Shown: positions 48,561 to 61,594 of the stretch, piece after piece | Layout: every line of letters begins with the position of its first letter | Position numbering within the stretch: position 1 is the first letter of the stretch | Assembly: GCF_020882245.1 (NCBI RefSeq) | Contig: NC_083598.1 | Location: forward strand, 76,451,714-76,515,713 | Source: Rhopalosiphum padi | Taxonomy: Eukaryota; Arthropoda; Insecta; Hemiptera; Aphididae | DNA length: 64,000 nucleotides | Reading direction: 5' to 3' | Notes under the pieces: generated by a model | The model's database searches: none | Told to the model about the DNA's origin: nothing | What the model saw: only the letters and a program-made list of their open reading frames with translations | Translations under genes and position numbers: made by a program

Positions 48561-49320
48561 TGGATACACGATAAGTCTATTATTACTTTGCTCTGCAATC
48601 CGATACTCGTACTTTCAACTGGCAGTATAGGTATACAATTTAGTATATCTAAAGTCACGCGTTTTTCGATCTTTACGTGCTTTACATTTTTTAAGAGCTA
48701 TTCGTCCATATAATATACGTACAAACGACCAATATCCAAATAATATATATAAATATCTATGTGTTTCGTTCGAAATCCTGAAAACGGATTCACGCACGTA
48801 GGTATATATACATAATATACGCACTGCACGCTGTGACGCATTGTGCGGACGAGCCATAAATTCGACTTTGGTTTCCCCACAGACGGGCTGGTGTATAGGT
48901 GACGGGATGGCAGGAACAGAGTGTCGGTGCGCGAGGGGGTCTTCTGATACCGACGGGACCGTATATACCTACCTGCCACCGCACAAGTTTATCCCACAAT
49001 ATCCCCCTTTGAACTGAAAACAGGAGACCCCCTCGGCACACACGGAGGCACTGGTCGCGTGAATTATTAATTATAATGATCCCGCAATGCGCGTTCGCTC
49101 GCCGGCAACCGAAAATTTGTGTACTTGCGGCCGGCGGCGCCATTAATCGTCAGCGGGTTTAAATTTCATTACGTCGGACTATCTAAATCACCCCGAACTA
49201 AGGCGAAATACGACACCTGCACTACTCTAATTTCGGATCCACTACCGCCGTTTGCTATATATATTGCCACCGCTGCCGCCGCCGTTTACATTATGAATAT
49301 ATACCAGCATACCGCCAGCA
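48561..49320. promoter_or_regulatory. GC-richer island with GCCATAAATTCG and GCCATTAATCG
   Basis: Dense complex sequence at 48830-49320: CACAGACGGGCTGGTG, GCGCGAGGGGGTCTTCTG, CGCGTTCGCTCGCCGGC, GCGGCCGGCGGCGCC. It carries AGCCATAAATTCG (48854-48866) and CGCCATTAATCG (49138-49149), homeodomain-type cores set in GC-rich flanks. Overlapping minus frames of 80-117 codons and a 165-codon plus frame cross it but are low-information. Enhancer or promoter is the best reading. Confidence 0.45.
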
Positions 49321-49321
49321 T

Positions 49322-49352
49322 TCTCTCTCTCTCTCACACACACTCTCTCTCT
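49322..49352. repeat. (TC)n-(AC)n-(TC)n microsatellite
   Basis: CT run, CA run, CT run in immediate succession. Confidence 0.9.
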
Positions 49353-50470
49353 TACTATACATATAAGTACGAACCAGGTACGGTTTACGTATTATATTAT
49401 AACATTGAGTTACCGAAAAATCGATTGAAAGAAGAATTGTATTTACACAACAAACTATTGTTATACTTGCCCGCTATTTATACGTATACCTACACATACA
49501 GTTGGGTCGAAATTTTGCAGTTCAACGTCTTAGTGTCTTACATAATAATATATACAGCACATATTATTATTATATATTATATTGTATATCCCGAAGTCGT
49601 GGTATTTGCTGTTTAATTTATTTATTCGATAGGTAGGTACGTACTAATTTTAAAGAAATTACTCAATTAAAAATAATTATTAATTTATATTCATTTGATC
49701 ATCGTCTCGTATAGGTATTATAATTGTACAAGTATACGCCCAGTGGAGCGCGTCAAGTAATTGGTCAGAAAACAAAAAGAATAAAATAATACACGGACAA
49801 TGCCATATTACATTACTGGTATTACATTCGTATGGTAATGTAATAATGTGCGCATCGATCTCAATTAAAAAACATTCATAAATCTGTGTACATAATATGC
49901 TACAGCATACGGCGTGTAATGAAGAAGTAACAATCGAGAACGCGTGAAAACCAACACGTACAGGTCTTATTGTTTTTGTGCACATATTATATAGTATATT
50001 AACATGCATCTGATTCATCTCTCGTTGCGTACTCGGTCGACCGTTCTATTTACATTCAAAGTCGACCAAATCGCGTTTTTACATTTAATTGTCACGCAAC
50101 GGCGGCCGCGTCAACTGTTTGTGGAGGGAGAAAATAATATCGCCACGAGACAATATAATATACACATTTCACACACATATATATCATATAGTATAATACA
50201 ACGTATAACCAACGTCCCAACATCTATATTGCCGAGTAACATAGTTTGCTATATTATGTTCCTACGCAAAAGTCGTTTCTTTGCATTTATACCTGCAGCA
50301 GAGAAACTAGATTTAAAATCAATTGGCGCGCGCAAATTCCGATCGTCAATACAACATATTATTATTATGTACGTGTTATAGGTCTTATATATACGTCCTC
50401 GGAAAATAACGTGTAAATTTTTATCCTGTACCGTAGTGAAACACACGTCTCTATCAAATATTACTCGTAT
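49353..50470. other. Mixed AT-rich DNA
   Basis: Intermediate composition with pockets at 50025-50130 (GTACTCGGTCGACCG, CAACGGCGGCCGCG) and 50320-50345. Frames of 112-125 codons on both strands overlap each other and show no domains. No repeat ends were found. Confidence 0.4.
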
Positions 50471-50474
50471 ATAA

Positions 50475-50491
50475 TACACACACACACACAC
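50475..50491. repeat. (AC)n microsatellite
   Basis: About eight AC units. Just downstream lies a 16-base palindrome ACACGCACGTGCGTGT (50518-50533) with an E-box core CACGTG. Confidence 0.85.
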
Positions 50492-50559
50492 TCGTATGTA
50501 TGTATATATATATGTACACACGCACGTGCGTGTATGTGCGTCTTGAGTGTTTATGCAAC

Positions 50560-50720
50560 TTACGGTAAAGCGTATATAAACGTGAATTCCGCACAAACGA
50601 GCTGACAGCTACGGCGGCAGTGTACTATCTCGACAACCGGCTAAACTCGAGAGAAACGCGACTACGACGATCGTCATCAACACGCGCGTTCAGCGACCAT
50701 TGGACCATCGTATACATTAT
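50560..50720 (+). promoter_or_regulatory. Candidate core promoter with TATATAAA
   Basis: TATATAAA (50573-50580) lies in CG-flanked sequence (AAAGCG before, CGTG after), which is unlike the AT runs elsewhere. About 30-45 bases downstream are CTGACAG and GCAGTGT initiator-like words. About 100 bases of complex CG-containing sequence follow (CTCGAGAGAAACGCGACTAC, CACGCGCGTTCAGCG) and could be a 5' UTR. No ATG exon with donor was found. Direction plus is inferred from the TATA-initiator order. Confidence 0.25.
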
Positions 50721-50734
50721 TATTATTATTATTA
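50716..50734. repeat. (TTA)n microsatellite
   Basis: About six TTA units. Confidence 0.85.
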
Positions 50735-51985
50735 TATTTTATATAGGTAACTATATAGGTGCGACACGACTGCTTCATCAGCTGTAGCTGTTGCGACTCT
50801 CGAAACCGTAATGATCAGCATACTCGATGTGATGTACCTATACGTAAACGAGAGACTATATTATATACACCATGACCATATTTTTCTGTTCTCCGGGTCA
50901 AGTATAGTAGTGTATTTACTATTTTTTCAATGTTATTATTGATACGATTTCAGTGCATTTCATAATATGCACATTATTTACCGGAGATCCACGTTAGTTC
51001 AGAATAGGAATTAGGTATATAATATTATTTATTAAAACGACCTATAGTAGTTTTTCTAGTATAATAAAGTATATACAACAATGTATCATATAGAGCGGAA
51101 ATTAGAGCTATTGCTTATTATTCACTGTGATATTATTTATTTAATTTGATATCATACAAAGAAATATTGGGTGATGTCACTAAGCAAATCTAGCGTAAAA
51201 GCCCATGAAATGTTCACATATAAATAAATGACTATTATCATTACTATAATTTATATAGGTTGTACATATAGAACAACCATAAATAAAAATACAAAAAGAA
51301 AACATAATATAGTTTATTATCAGCCTTCAAGGGTTTGAAAAAGATTTTAGTCATGCCAAATTTAAAATACAAATTATTTGTTTATTGTTGTTATTTTTAT
51401 TATACAAATAACAATATGAAAGTAAAATATTATCACAATTCACATTAAGTATATTGATTTTAAACATCGTTTTAGTAGCAATTATTAAAAATCACATATT
51501 TTACGACTAATTTTTCTTGGTATTCTTTACGGGTCTGGTTTTTTAGTGTAGGATAGTGATATTAAGCATTTGTCTAGTTGCGAAACCTTTTCATTATTAT
51601 TGAATATTTTAATTTTCAATAAACAGTTCTACAGTCAAACCGATCATATCGTTTCCAGTTACTCGCGATCGAATGTCGCTATACAACCGACGGAATGTCG
51701 ACTCCGTCGCAGTGGTTCAATGTAGATAAAAGTATGTACCTACTATACATGCGATTTCACACTCATTAAGTGCAATACAGTATTATACGTCTTATTATAT
51801 ATAATATTACGTGTGATATTAAGTGTATAATATTACGGTCAATGCAACACCACAGATCGCATTATATAAAATACTATTACTCTAGCTACGCAGGATATAC
51901 ATTGCATATCTGTATAGTGTATCTTCTCATAGAGTTATTATAAAATATCAATATTATAATATTGTATTTTCGTTGTATAATATAT
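50735..51985. other. AT-rich DNA with one pocket
   Basis: AT-rich except for 51638-51725 (AACCGATCATATCG, TACTCGCGATCGAATG, CGACTCCGTCGCAGTGG), a compact CG-containing pocket of unknown role. Confidence 0.45.
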
Positions 51986-51989
51986 ACCA

Positions 51990-52690
51990 TTTTGAGTATC
52001 GCGAGCGCGTGTTATTTTTTAAAACGCACGCGCTGTCGTTATTTTTTACCTCTCATCTTCTCCGAGGCCGACCAACGGTGGAAGACTTATTGTGTTCGGG
52101 AGTTTTCATTATATTATTATTATGTATACATACAATATATACGGGATAAATACACCAAAAGACTCGTACAATTTCAAACCGCGGCGGTTGTCGAGGGCGT
52201 GGAGGCTACAGGTGGGGAGGGGGTGGTGGTAGAGAGGGGGGATCCGATCGCTGGAAACGCGACGTAAAGAGCTGCTATACGTAGCAGCGGGCGAGTGTGT
52301 GCGTATACTCGACGGTGGGTCAGCGGGGTGGTGGTGCGGGGGATCTCGACCGCAGTAATAAATCTCCGACGAGGTTTTTTGTGGCCGCGCATAAATTAGG
52401 AAATCAAACGGAACCGTGGATATGGCCGGTTTTATCCCGAGTGCTCGGGTGTATCTTCCAATTCCGACTCGGCCGGCTTGACAGTGAATAAATCACCTGG
52501 TGAGCCGAATAGCGCGTGCACGGACGAGGTGGGGCGGTGTAAGGCCGACCGTCGGTGGCGGCGAGAGGGGTGGCTGGTGGGAAGCCGAATATTCAGGGCC
52601 ACGAATAAAAATAATTTACGAAATGAGAGTATTGGACGACGAGGAAGGAAGATGAAAAAACAAAGACCCATCGCATACATACATATATAA
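51990..52690. promoter_or_regulatory. GC-richer island with purine-rich G tract
   Basis: CG-containing start (TATCGCGAGCGCGTG), then a G-rich stretch of GGTGGGGAGGGGGTGGTGG type (52210-52242), GTGGTGCGGGGGATCTCG, AGTAATAAATCTCCGACG, GCCGCGCATAAATTAGG and GGCGGTGTAAGGCCGACCG. The G tracts could form G-quadruplexes on the plus strand. Frames on both strands are stop-poor by composition and match nothing. Probably regulatory. Confidence 0.45.
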
Positions 52691-53204
52691 ATACTATACA
52701 TACATTATACAGAAATAATGTATATACAATATACTATTATAACGAGGAGATTTAAATGCGCCCAATAACGCAACGGTAAAATCGAACGAAAGAATAAGCG
52801 TGTGTGTGCGATCTATATTAATGTTTTATATATATGTTTTGTATTTATATTTAGAAATGGACACGTTGTTCGACAATAATCTAATATTATATCGTAGATC
52901 ATTGAATAATATAGGTATAGGTTATAAAACTAAGCATCGTATTATTGTAACTTACCGTATAATAATAAATTAACTTAGCACATAAATAATGTATTAATTT
53001 AGATAAATAGTTTAAAAATTAGCGAAGAAATCGTAGCTAACGTGTTCAAAATATATTACTCGATGTTATAAAAAAAAATAGTTTATACTAACTGAAGCGT
53101 ATAGTGTACTCTAAAGTGTAATCCATAAAAAATTTAGATTACATCTTTTCGTGGAAAACCGGTTTTAACAAATGTACTTTGGTATTTCGTTCTTTTAGTA
53201 TAAA

Positions 53205-53205
<1 letters not shown>
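52691..53205. other. AT-rich DNA, nothing identified
   Basis: AT-rich, with a short TGTGTGTG run at 52799. Confidence 0.5.

Positions 53206-53207
<2 letters not shown>

Positions 53208-53236
<29 letters not shown>
53208..53236. repeat. (AT)n microsatellite
   Basis: About 14 AT units. Confidence 0.9.
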
Positions 53237-53238
<2 letters not shown>

Positions 53239-54313
53239 CATAATACATATGTACACTATATATAAGTATATAATGATCTATATCAGCGTTTTAAATTTGT
53301 TTTTTAAGTACAGAGCAGTATATAAGTTTAGTGGTTTAGCTTCTGTTAATTTAATCATAATTATTTGTATAGTTCGATGCGAAAATCTACAAATATATAG
53401 TTTAACAAATATTAATTTATCTTTTATTATTTATATACTTCACTACTCTCATCACGTAATATTATATACCTACTATATACTACTAAGACTGAAAAAGATA
53501 CTGACTACTAAACTCAATAAAATATGTTGAAAATTGTGTATGAAATAAACATATAAAAAATATACTATATTATACGTCAGACCCGACGGCAACTTAAATA
53601 ACTGGCTTCAGTATAGTTGCAATTAGCTCATATGTGTTCATGTAGGCTCGTTAAAAGAGAAATTACTCATTCGGCTACACGTCGACGGATAAAATAAGCG
53701 TCCAGTAAAAGTGCATTGTTTGTTGCCTCTTTGTGTCGTTTATATTTTTGTTATTGGATAAATGAATATAAAACAAAATTAATAAAAATTACACGATATA
53801 CGTACATCAAATAAATATTACCTATGCTAAAACGCATTTTCCATCAATCTACCACGATTATAATAATTATTGTCACACAATAAGACGCGCTGAGGGTGCA
53901 GTACATTTATTCATATGCTACAATATTATTACACCTATTATAGTAAAGTTTATAATATATTATAAAAGTATCCGGGTTGAATAAAAATTGCTTTCGAAGA
54001 TTGCATAATATTATATTATACAAGAGTAACAATATTTTTTCTCGAATGTAACAGTCGGACGAGATTCAAAATATGTAAACATAGACATTATTGTACCGAT
54101 AAAGTTTCCTCGTGATGCGATATTACTCTACGCCACGATTCTCAAACTACCCTTTGCAAGTATGAATAAGGCCATGTTATACTCGTATACCATTAATACG
54201 TTTACGAACGTCAAATTATAAATAAATAAAACTGTACATATTATTATATTCTTTTATAAGAACATTTTGGTTATTTATTGGTTCACTGTCATTATTATAA
54301 TATAACATATTTG

Positions 54314-54318
<5 letters not shown>
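53237..54318. other. AT-rich DNA
   Basis: A 93-codon AT-codon frame at 53249-53530 has no supporting signals. Small pockets lie at 53578-53705 (CAGACCCGACGGC, TACACGTCGACGG). Nothing is recognisable. Confidence 0.45.

Positions 54319-54351
<33 letters not shown>
54319..54351. repeat. (AT)n microsatellite
   Basis: About 16 AT units. Confidence 0.95.
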
Positions 54352-54355
<4 letters not shown>

Positions 54356-57300
54356 CAAAAGAATACGAATTTAAATACACAATATGTAGAATAAACCTGT
54401 TTTTTTCGGAGTGAAATATAATTTATTATTTGAGAATACGGTTGTTTTAACTGAATGACATATGAAAAGCCTTTTTCTTATATTCGGGAGGGATTTTTTG
54501 TATACAAAATACACAATGTGAATGCAATTTACACATACAACGCTATATATTCAAAAATAATTCAAAAATGTATTTGAGAATTATTTATAGAGAGCCTTCA
54601 GTTTAAATTTCAAAACATGTATCTGAACAATATTATAATTAATATTATCTAGGAATTTACTGGCATGCTGCCTGCACTTGTGGACTAAAAGATCGATGTA
54701 GTACATGCATTTTACCGAATCAAGTAAATAGTATATTAAGTATATTAATACTTTAATTTAGAACTTAGTTATTTTTTAAATTACAATAAATCATCAGAAT
54801 TAGAGATTTTAAATAAATTTATACGAAATATATAAATTTACTTATTAGTTCAAAAAGTGTATAAGTAAAATATTTAACTTATTTTATAATGGTCATAAAT
54901 TATTATTATACCTTCAACGAAATTAAGAAGTTAAATATACATTATTTTAATATAATGTATTGATATTTGTTTATACTTGTAAATAATTTATTATTTGATT
55001 AAACATGATTATTCAGTATTTTAATTAATTTTTGTTCGTAAGAAAATGTATAGTTAAATTAGAAATACGCATTCATAATGTATAGAAAAATGATGGATAT
55101 TTACATTTTGTATCATATTAGTACACAGTACACACTACATTACTTTAAAATAAAATATCTATATAATTTATCAAAAATCAATCTGTGAAATTTCAAAAAT
55201 CACCAATCTTAATGTTAAGGATATAAATTACAATGCACTTGATTTTTTTCTTAAGATAGGAAGATCTTTGGCACGATTATTATACCACTCGAATCGTGAA
55301 ACATTTTTTAAAAGGGTGATTTTTTTGTTTTGTTTTTTGATTCAAAATTAATCTTAAATACTTCTGAAATATAGTAGCAAGTGTTAAATTTATTGACGAT
55401 TACGATCTGTTACAATATAATAATACTTACGTTTTAATATTAGGTATTAATGATATAACAAAGTAAAAAAAAAACTTAACATTAAGTATGTACTGTGGGA
55501 TTACTATTACTTGAATATTTTTCAAAGAATATAATATTTTATCATTAATAACTTTCAAAATAACTATTTTGAATGAGCATTCCTTATATAATGAGGGTTA
55601 ATAATTGATATAGTAAAATTTTTAAATTACTATTTTTAAGCTTAAATGATCATAAAATTAATAACAAAACATTTTTTAAATAATAATAATAATTGTATTA
55701 TTTTTATCGTTTTAATTTTTTATTGTTTTTTTTTTTTTTTTAATGACAAATATCAACATTATATTGTATTTAATATTATAAAAATATATTTTATTTTTTA
55801 AATTTAAATACATATAATTTTTAATAATTAGGTACAGGTTATTAACTAGTTAAAGCTTTATAATTAGATATATTAGTGCACAATTGTTTGGTGCTGAGGG
55901 AGAAGGTAATGATGATGCCGAGAGTAGATTCTATATAAAGAATAATAACTCAGGAAACTTGGTGAAATTTTTGATTTATTTACCTGCATAAACATAATAA
56001 CTTTTATAATATAATCATTAAAAAATAATTTGATATATCTTAAATATAATTAAAATTTAGTTTTTCTTAACTATACAATATACTTATTAAAAAAATTGCA
56101 TAAGCCAGAAGTTTTCATAAATTTTTAATTACTATTAGCGTTTAAATTAAATAAGTAAACTAAAAAATCGCTCTACTACTAAATTACATTCAATAAACAA
56201 TAAGTTCCCAAATTATTTATTTTTCAAAAGCTATAATGAGTGCGTTGTAGAAATAACATTTGGTAAACATGCGCATAGTACCTAATTAATAATATATAAT
56301 TTATTATTTACAAGTAGTATTGCGTGCAAGTTTCCTCACCACCTTAGCATATTAAACGGCAACATTGGAATATTCAATATCGTTTAGTTTAAAAGCATGA
56401 GGTATTACACATGGCGCGTTTTTTTTAATGTGGTATCCCCGTTAAGGCCTAATCCACACGTACAAATTTAGCATCAATTTTATCCATACATTCACCACAA
56501 TGTCTTATTTTTTATTGTAATTGATCAACGATCAATTTATTTATATATATATATTATCTGTAAAAATTGTAAAAGTTTGTCCATAATTGAATTGAATACT
56601 ATGGATTTAAATTATTGCAGTTTGAGTTTTCGAGTTTTTAAATTAAATATGTGGCCATCTAGGATTTTCTCTTTTGTAACAATATCCGTAGAGACACGTT
56701 TAAGAGCTTCAATATGTTTATAAGTAAATTAAGTGATATTAACTCAAAACTTAAATAAATTAAATTGATACTTCATATGCACTTAAGTTTTCATATAGGC
56801 GTTATTACATTATTGTATCAAAGGTCTTATATTATGCAATCTAAGGTACATAAAAATAAGCTGTTAATCGGTAAGAAAATTAAATTAAATGTTTAAAAAT
56901 TAAAACTTATAGTATGATATTTTATATAAAACTTAACAATGTATAAGCTGAGTATCATAAGTAGTAAGTACTATAATTAATATAATTAAATATAAATAAT
57001 AAAGTAAAAGTAACGCCTATATGAATTCTAATCTTTACTAAAATAATAATAGATGGTCTTAGTATATTTGTTTTTGAAAGGAATTTTGACTCATACAAAT
57101 TTAAAGTGTATTATAAACCTATGAGTCTACCATTACTAAGTTTTTGAATATTTTTATTTTTAAGAAGGAATGGAAAATTACGATAATGGCAAATGCCAAT
57201 TTATCCATAAATTATATAAAAATAAATTACTTAATTACAAGCAGATATTGGTCGAAAATTAACCTTATTTATCCTAAGTCCACCTAAAATGATTTAACTT

Positions 57301-57735
57301 ATTTTAACTATAACTATTAAATAATTATACTAACGAAACTAAAATAGGAACTAACTACAACTATAGTATACGACCTGCAGCTTCTTTTTAATTGTTTAGC
57401 AACACACATAGTAGAAATTGCCGTGTTGGTTATTTTAAATTGAAGAAAAAATGTAATTAATTGTCAACATCACTTTAAACAGTTTAAACACTATAATAAA
57501 ACTAAACATCAAAAAAGTTAAGAAGATATTGAATATAATTGAAACAATTTACTGTCAAAATATAATACGATATAAATAAACTAATTTTAACCGATTAAAC
57601 AATCACAAAGTGTAGGTATTCAATCGTTGTTAATAAAACAATATTTTCACCTTATATAATAATAATAATATTTATAGCCAACACAGTACCACATATATGT
57701 TATTTACAAGCCAACATATTATTATATAAAATTAT
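54352..57735. other. AT-rich DNA with possible worn repeats
   Basis: Long AT-rich stretch. Mixed-composition patches at 55235-55340, 55875-55960 (GGTGCTGAGGGAGAAGG) and 56325-56475 (CATGGCGCG, CCCCGTTAAGGCCTAATCC) could be eroded transposable elements, but I find no ends. No gene. Confidence 0.45.
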
Positions 57736-57739
57736 CAAT

Positions 57740-57960
57740 TTTATCAAAAAGTATATAGCGATTTCATTGATTAAACGGATGTTAAGATCCGAGCTAAGTG
57801 TTTCGTTTGTTATGTACCATTATACCAGGATGTTCCACAGGCAATGACGCGAAGGTAATTATTTTGAAAAGCTTGAATAGTTCTCTTGTTTGAGCAGTTT
57901 GGCAGAACCCCAAATAACAAATCCATACGCCCAATGTACTCAAAGAAGAGATTTTTTAAG
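57740..57960 (-). pseudogene. Old jockey ORF2 relic
   Basis: On the minus strand, translated pieces in shifting frames keep the order of the jockey ORF2 C-terminal region. WAYGFVIWGSAK (57933-57898) corresponds to the WSYGIQL.GSAK stretch of the 29.8-kb copy. AFQNNYLRVIACGTSW (57872-57825) corresponds to its TFQSKCLRQI stretch, and LNIRLINEIAIYF (57786-57748) to its LLIPTVKNVVKILY stretch. At least two frameshifts and in-frame stops break it. No A-tail or duplication survives. It is older than the 29.8-kb insertion and lies in the opposite orientation. The catalytic part of the polymerase is absent. Confidence 0.7.
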
Positions 57961-59285
57961 ATAGTGATAAGCGATAACCTATAACCTTGCAGTGAACTAT
58001 AACAGATGAATCCAGATTATATATATTTGTATAATATAAAATATTTAGATTAGAGTATACAGACTACAGAGATATATACAATCGGGTTCAACCGATTTTT
58101 TGACTATTCCAAATCTTGGGTTACGAGAATATTAAAAAAAATTATATAATTATATATTTTAATCGGATCTACTATTAGTAACCATTTATAAATTACATCG
58201 AGATGCATTAAATTAAATGCAACCTCTATGGCTTTACCATCATCGTATGATAAATATATAATATTATTACGATGTAGGTATACTTCATATCGAATTGGAT
58301 TCCGGCCAAAAACACGTGTTTAGGTCATCGGGTTTCATTCTATATTTACACAAACGAATTTTACAAATTAAGCAGAAGAAAATATTAACAATTAAACGTA
58401 ACAGAAAATATTAATCTTGTCGACAATTTTCTGGGAATGTCTATGTTATACTATAACACATACAATACATTTTCTGTATTTGTATATATATATATTTATT
58501 TAACTAATAAGTAAATATATATAATTGCGATTAAAATAATATAAAATTACACATTTGATTAAAAAATTCTAATGTAATCTGTTTATTAACACTAATTTTT
58601 TAACACAAATCACTACCAATTAAATTCAGTGTTCATTTATAATACAATTATAAGTATAAAGTAACAGTATACGTATTAAGTATAACGTAGATTATAAAGT
58701 AACTTTTTTTAACTTATGTTAAATATTTCATTCAAAATATTATATTAGATATATCAACATTTGTCTTAGGAGGACATCGAACTCATTTTTTTAATCAGAT
58801 TAACGTACCCAGTGTTGGCAAATTACTTTGAAAAAGTAATAAAATAAATTTACGTTTTAAGTAATGATAATTATACTTTATTGTCCATGCACAAAATTTT
58901 ATTTTTCCTAAAATATTAGAATATGAGCATATTTTTTATTATATATATTAGCATATATTTCGTATTTTAATATAGTATCTAACAGGAACAACAAAAACAT
59001 TGCATACAAAAGTTATAAATTGATATTATACGTCATCATCATATTATAGTAAAGACAGTTGTTATACGTTTATGGGTAAGAGTGTGTATCGTGTATGCGA
59101 TGACGATAAACTATATGACATATCGATAACCGTTTCAGCGACTTTTATTTCCACTGTGTCTTATATATTCACATCATATCGTTTGTTTTCAACTTTGGAA
59201 TTATTTTATTTTGTAAACCGGCTGAATGTTAGAAATATTATAAACACGATTTAACGAATTTTACGATTTTCAAATAAATATATAT
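57961..59285. other. AT-rich DNA
   Basis: AT-rich. A 12-base palindrome AAACACGTGTTT with an E-box core lies at 58310-58321, in a small mixed pocket (ATTGGATTCCGGCC). Nothing else was seen. Confidence 0.5.
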
Positions 59286-59385
59286 GCGGAATCGTACCAG
59301 CTGCACAACGAGAGTACGAATGAACATACGTCATCGTCCGTGGCCTGCATTAAGGCTGTTGGAGCAGAAAATTTGGATTATTGGC
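59286..59385. other. Small mixed pocket
   Basis: GGAATCGTACCAGCTGCAC and CGTCATCGTCCGTGGCCTGC, about 90 bases of complex sequence with no coding support. Could be a short conserved element. Confidence 0.25.
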
Positions 59386-59870
59386 AATTTATTATACTTG
59401 GAATGTCTATGTGTTTAAATTAATGAATGAACATTATTGTGAGAGAGCAGAGAGCTATATTTATATTAATAAATTATTGTTATTCGTTTGTAATTTATCG
59501 ATTATTCAAAACATTGTTTTTATTTTCACATTAAATTTTTTGTATATTTATAAAAAAATGTTAGTGCTCAATTTTTATTAAACTGCAAATTACTTTAATA
59601 ATAATTATTTTAATCGATTAATTTTATAAAAAAAAAAATATATATACATATATTTATAGCTAATGCACGCATATAATTGATCATGAATAATTAAAATTTA
59701 ATTAAATATGTATTTGATACTTGATGATAAATTTATCATTAATGTATTTTTATGATAATATTAATACAGTAAATAGTATAAATTTGATAGAATAGCTAAT
59801 ATGTGATAGAACGCGGGTAGCTAAAACCTAGATATATTTTTGATTGCCAATATTAAAATGTTGTACCTAA
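59386..59870. other. AT-rich DNA, nothing identified
   Basis: AT-rich spacer. A small pocket AGAACGCGGGTAGC lies near 59807. Confidence 0.5.
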
Positions 59871-60455
59871 ACCCACCCGACTGGAAAATGGTCGGACATA
59901 TTGAAAACCGGCGGCTGTGTATTAATTTTCACGGCTGTTCGGTTATATGCGCGGAAACTATATATACGAGAAGCGATCGGCAGCCCTTCGTGCGTTAATA
60001 TATTATATATATAAACTTGCGACTCGCATAGTCGCATGTATTATATACCACGTGCTCTCGGGGGCGGAAGAAGATTTAACCGGAAAAAGGAAACCAATTA
60101 AACAATATACGATAGCTGCAATAGCTAGTGGCCCGGTGGGGTGAGGTGTCCGTGCGTTATACGACTCTCCATATATACGGCCGAACGGCGACGGGCAGTG
60201 GTGGCAGATGTTGCTGCTCGGCCGTCGAATGGAGGGTAACGCCACCGCTGTCCGAAAGTGAATAATCTGCAAGCGCTTCCTCGGCAGTGGCAGCGGCGGT
60301 TCGGTACATATTTTATATAATCGCGGGTCCCGAGGACGGTTAATCCCACAGGCCGGGGACCACGCGCGCGCGAGAGAGTTGGATTTACGTACGCCGCCGT
60401 AGTGTTCTCCTCTCTATATATATATAATGAACATATATATTCGTGTACGTGTATA

Positions 60456-60473
60456 TGTGTGTGTGTGTGTGTG
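60456..60473. repeat. (GT)n microsatellite
   Basis: About nine GT units followed by GGGTGGGTG. Confidence 0.85.
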
Positions 60474-60714
60474 GGTGGGTGTTCGGAATAAAGCCACTTG
60501 AACCACCACTACCTCTGCCACCGCCGCCACTGTCGCCATTCATCAGTATTAAAAGCTCACGGCCGTACCGATATTTCGACCCTGGGTCCAGAATCTCCCG
60601 TTCCACCACCGCTACGGCCACAACCTCCATAAAATTTGGCCGATCATCGTTTTTTTTTTTGTGTCTTCCTCTTTTTAAATCGCATAGCGACGTTATACGC
60701 ACAGAGCACCACAT

Positions 60715-60740
60715 ATTATTATTATTATTATTATTATTAT
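60715..60740. repeat. (TTA)n microsatellite
   Basis: About nine TTA units. Leu or Asn repeats in crossing frames are artefacts. Confidence 0.9.
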
Positions 60741-60850
60741 GTGTACACGCAAATCTAGCGAGACGATCGATTTCAGCTCTCATTTTATAATTTTTTAAAT
60801 ACGTATATTATTATTATTATCGCAGACCTTCGCTGGCCATTATTATTGAG

Positions 60851-61590
60851 AGCCCGAAATTATTATTATCGCGTACAGTACATAACGTACACCCGTTCGC
60901 CCTGGATATATGTTCGATGTTCGTATATAGTATAATATATTACACGCGCGTATGTACACGAAAACCATGTACGGATTTTGGATGAAAAAAAGGTCACCAG
61001 TATATAATAATATAGGTTGTTTTCCCGCGCGCATATCCACTTAATACAAAACGTATTATAATTTACAATCATCATCGAACAACCGTCTAAATTTCAAAAA
61101 CATTTCATAATATATCACATATTATAATATTGTGATTATATAGTATTTTTTACGTTATTATATATTTCCATTATATATGGTTAATATACAGGTTATATAG
61201 ATTCTTTTAACAGTTACTCATTATGTATAAACTAAAAATATTTATAAACATTTTTATTTCTACGCTCTTTAATAACAACATTTTCAAAACAAACCATTGT
61301 TTTAGCATTTCATATTTATTGTTTTTAAATTTTAAATGTAGTAGAGTGGCATAAGCATAATCGGCAAAATTTCGTTTTAATGCAATTTAGGTTGAAATAC
61401 TTAAAAATGTAATTAATTATAATATATTCGTTTACTTTTTGAAATAATAATGTAGACACATAAACTTGTATACATATAAATATTTATAATGATCCCACAA
61501 CTATATTAAATCGTTTATTATTAGTTACAGAAAATCGTAAAAGTATTGAAGACTGAAAATATTTCATATTTTTCCATAACCATTCGTTCT
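60851..61590. other. AT-rich DNA after the island
   Basis: The mixed tail of the island extends to about 61080 (CGTACACCCGTTCGCCC). After that it is AT-rich with no feature. Confidence 0.5.
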
Positions 61591-61594
61591 TCAG

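Larger units (their letters stand above)
59871..60850. promoter_or_regulatory. Large GC-richer island
   Basis: One of the longest islands: AACCGGCGGCTGTG, GCTCTCGGGGGCGGAAG, GGCCGAACGGCGACGGGCAG, GCAGTGGCAGCGGCGG, CACGCGCGCGCGAGAGAG, CCACCGCCGCCACTGTCGCC and a TTTTTTTTTTG tract near 60650. Overlapping frames on both strands (65-132 codons) are low-complexity and contradictory. It may be a promoter or enhancer cluster. Confidence 0.45.

Noticed and set aside
48615..49616. Overlapping frames of 80-165 codons on both strands
   Set aside because: They contradict one another, cross TC/AC microsatellites and have no recognisable motifs. They are stop-poor because of GC content.
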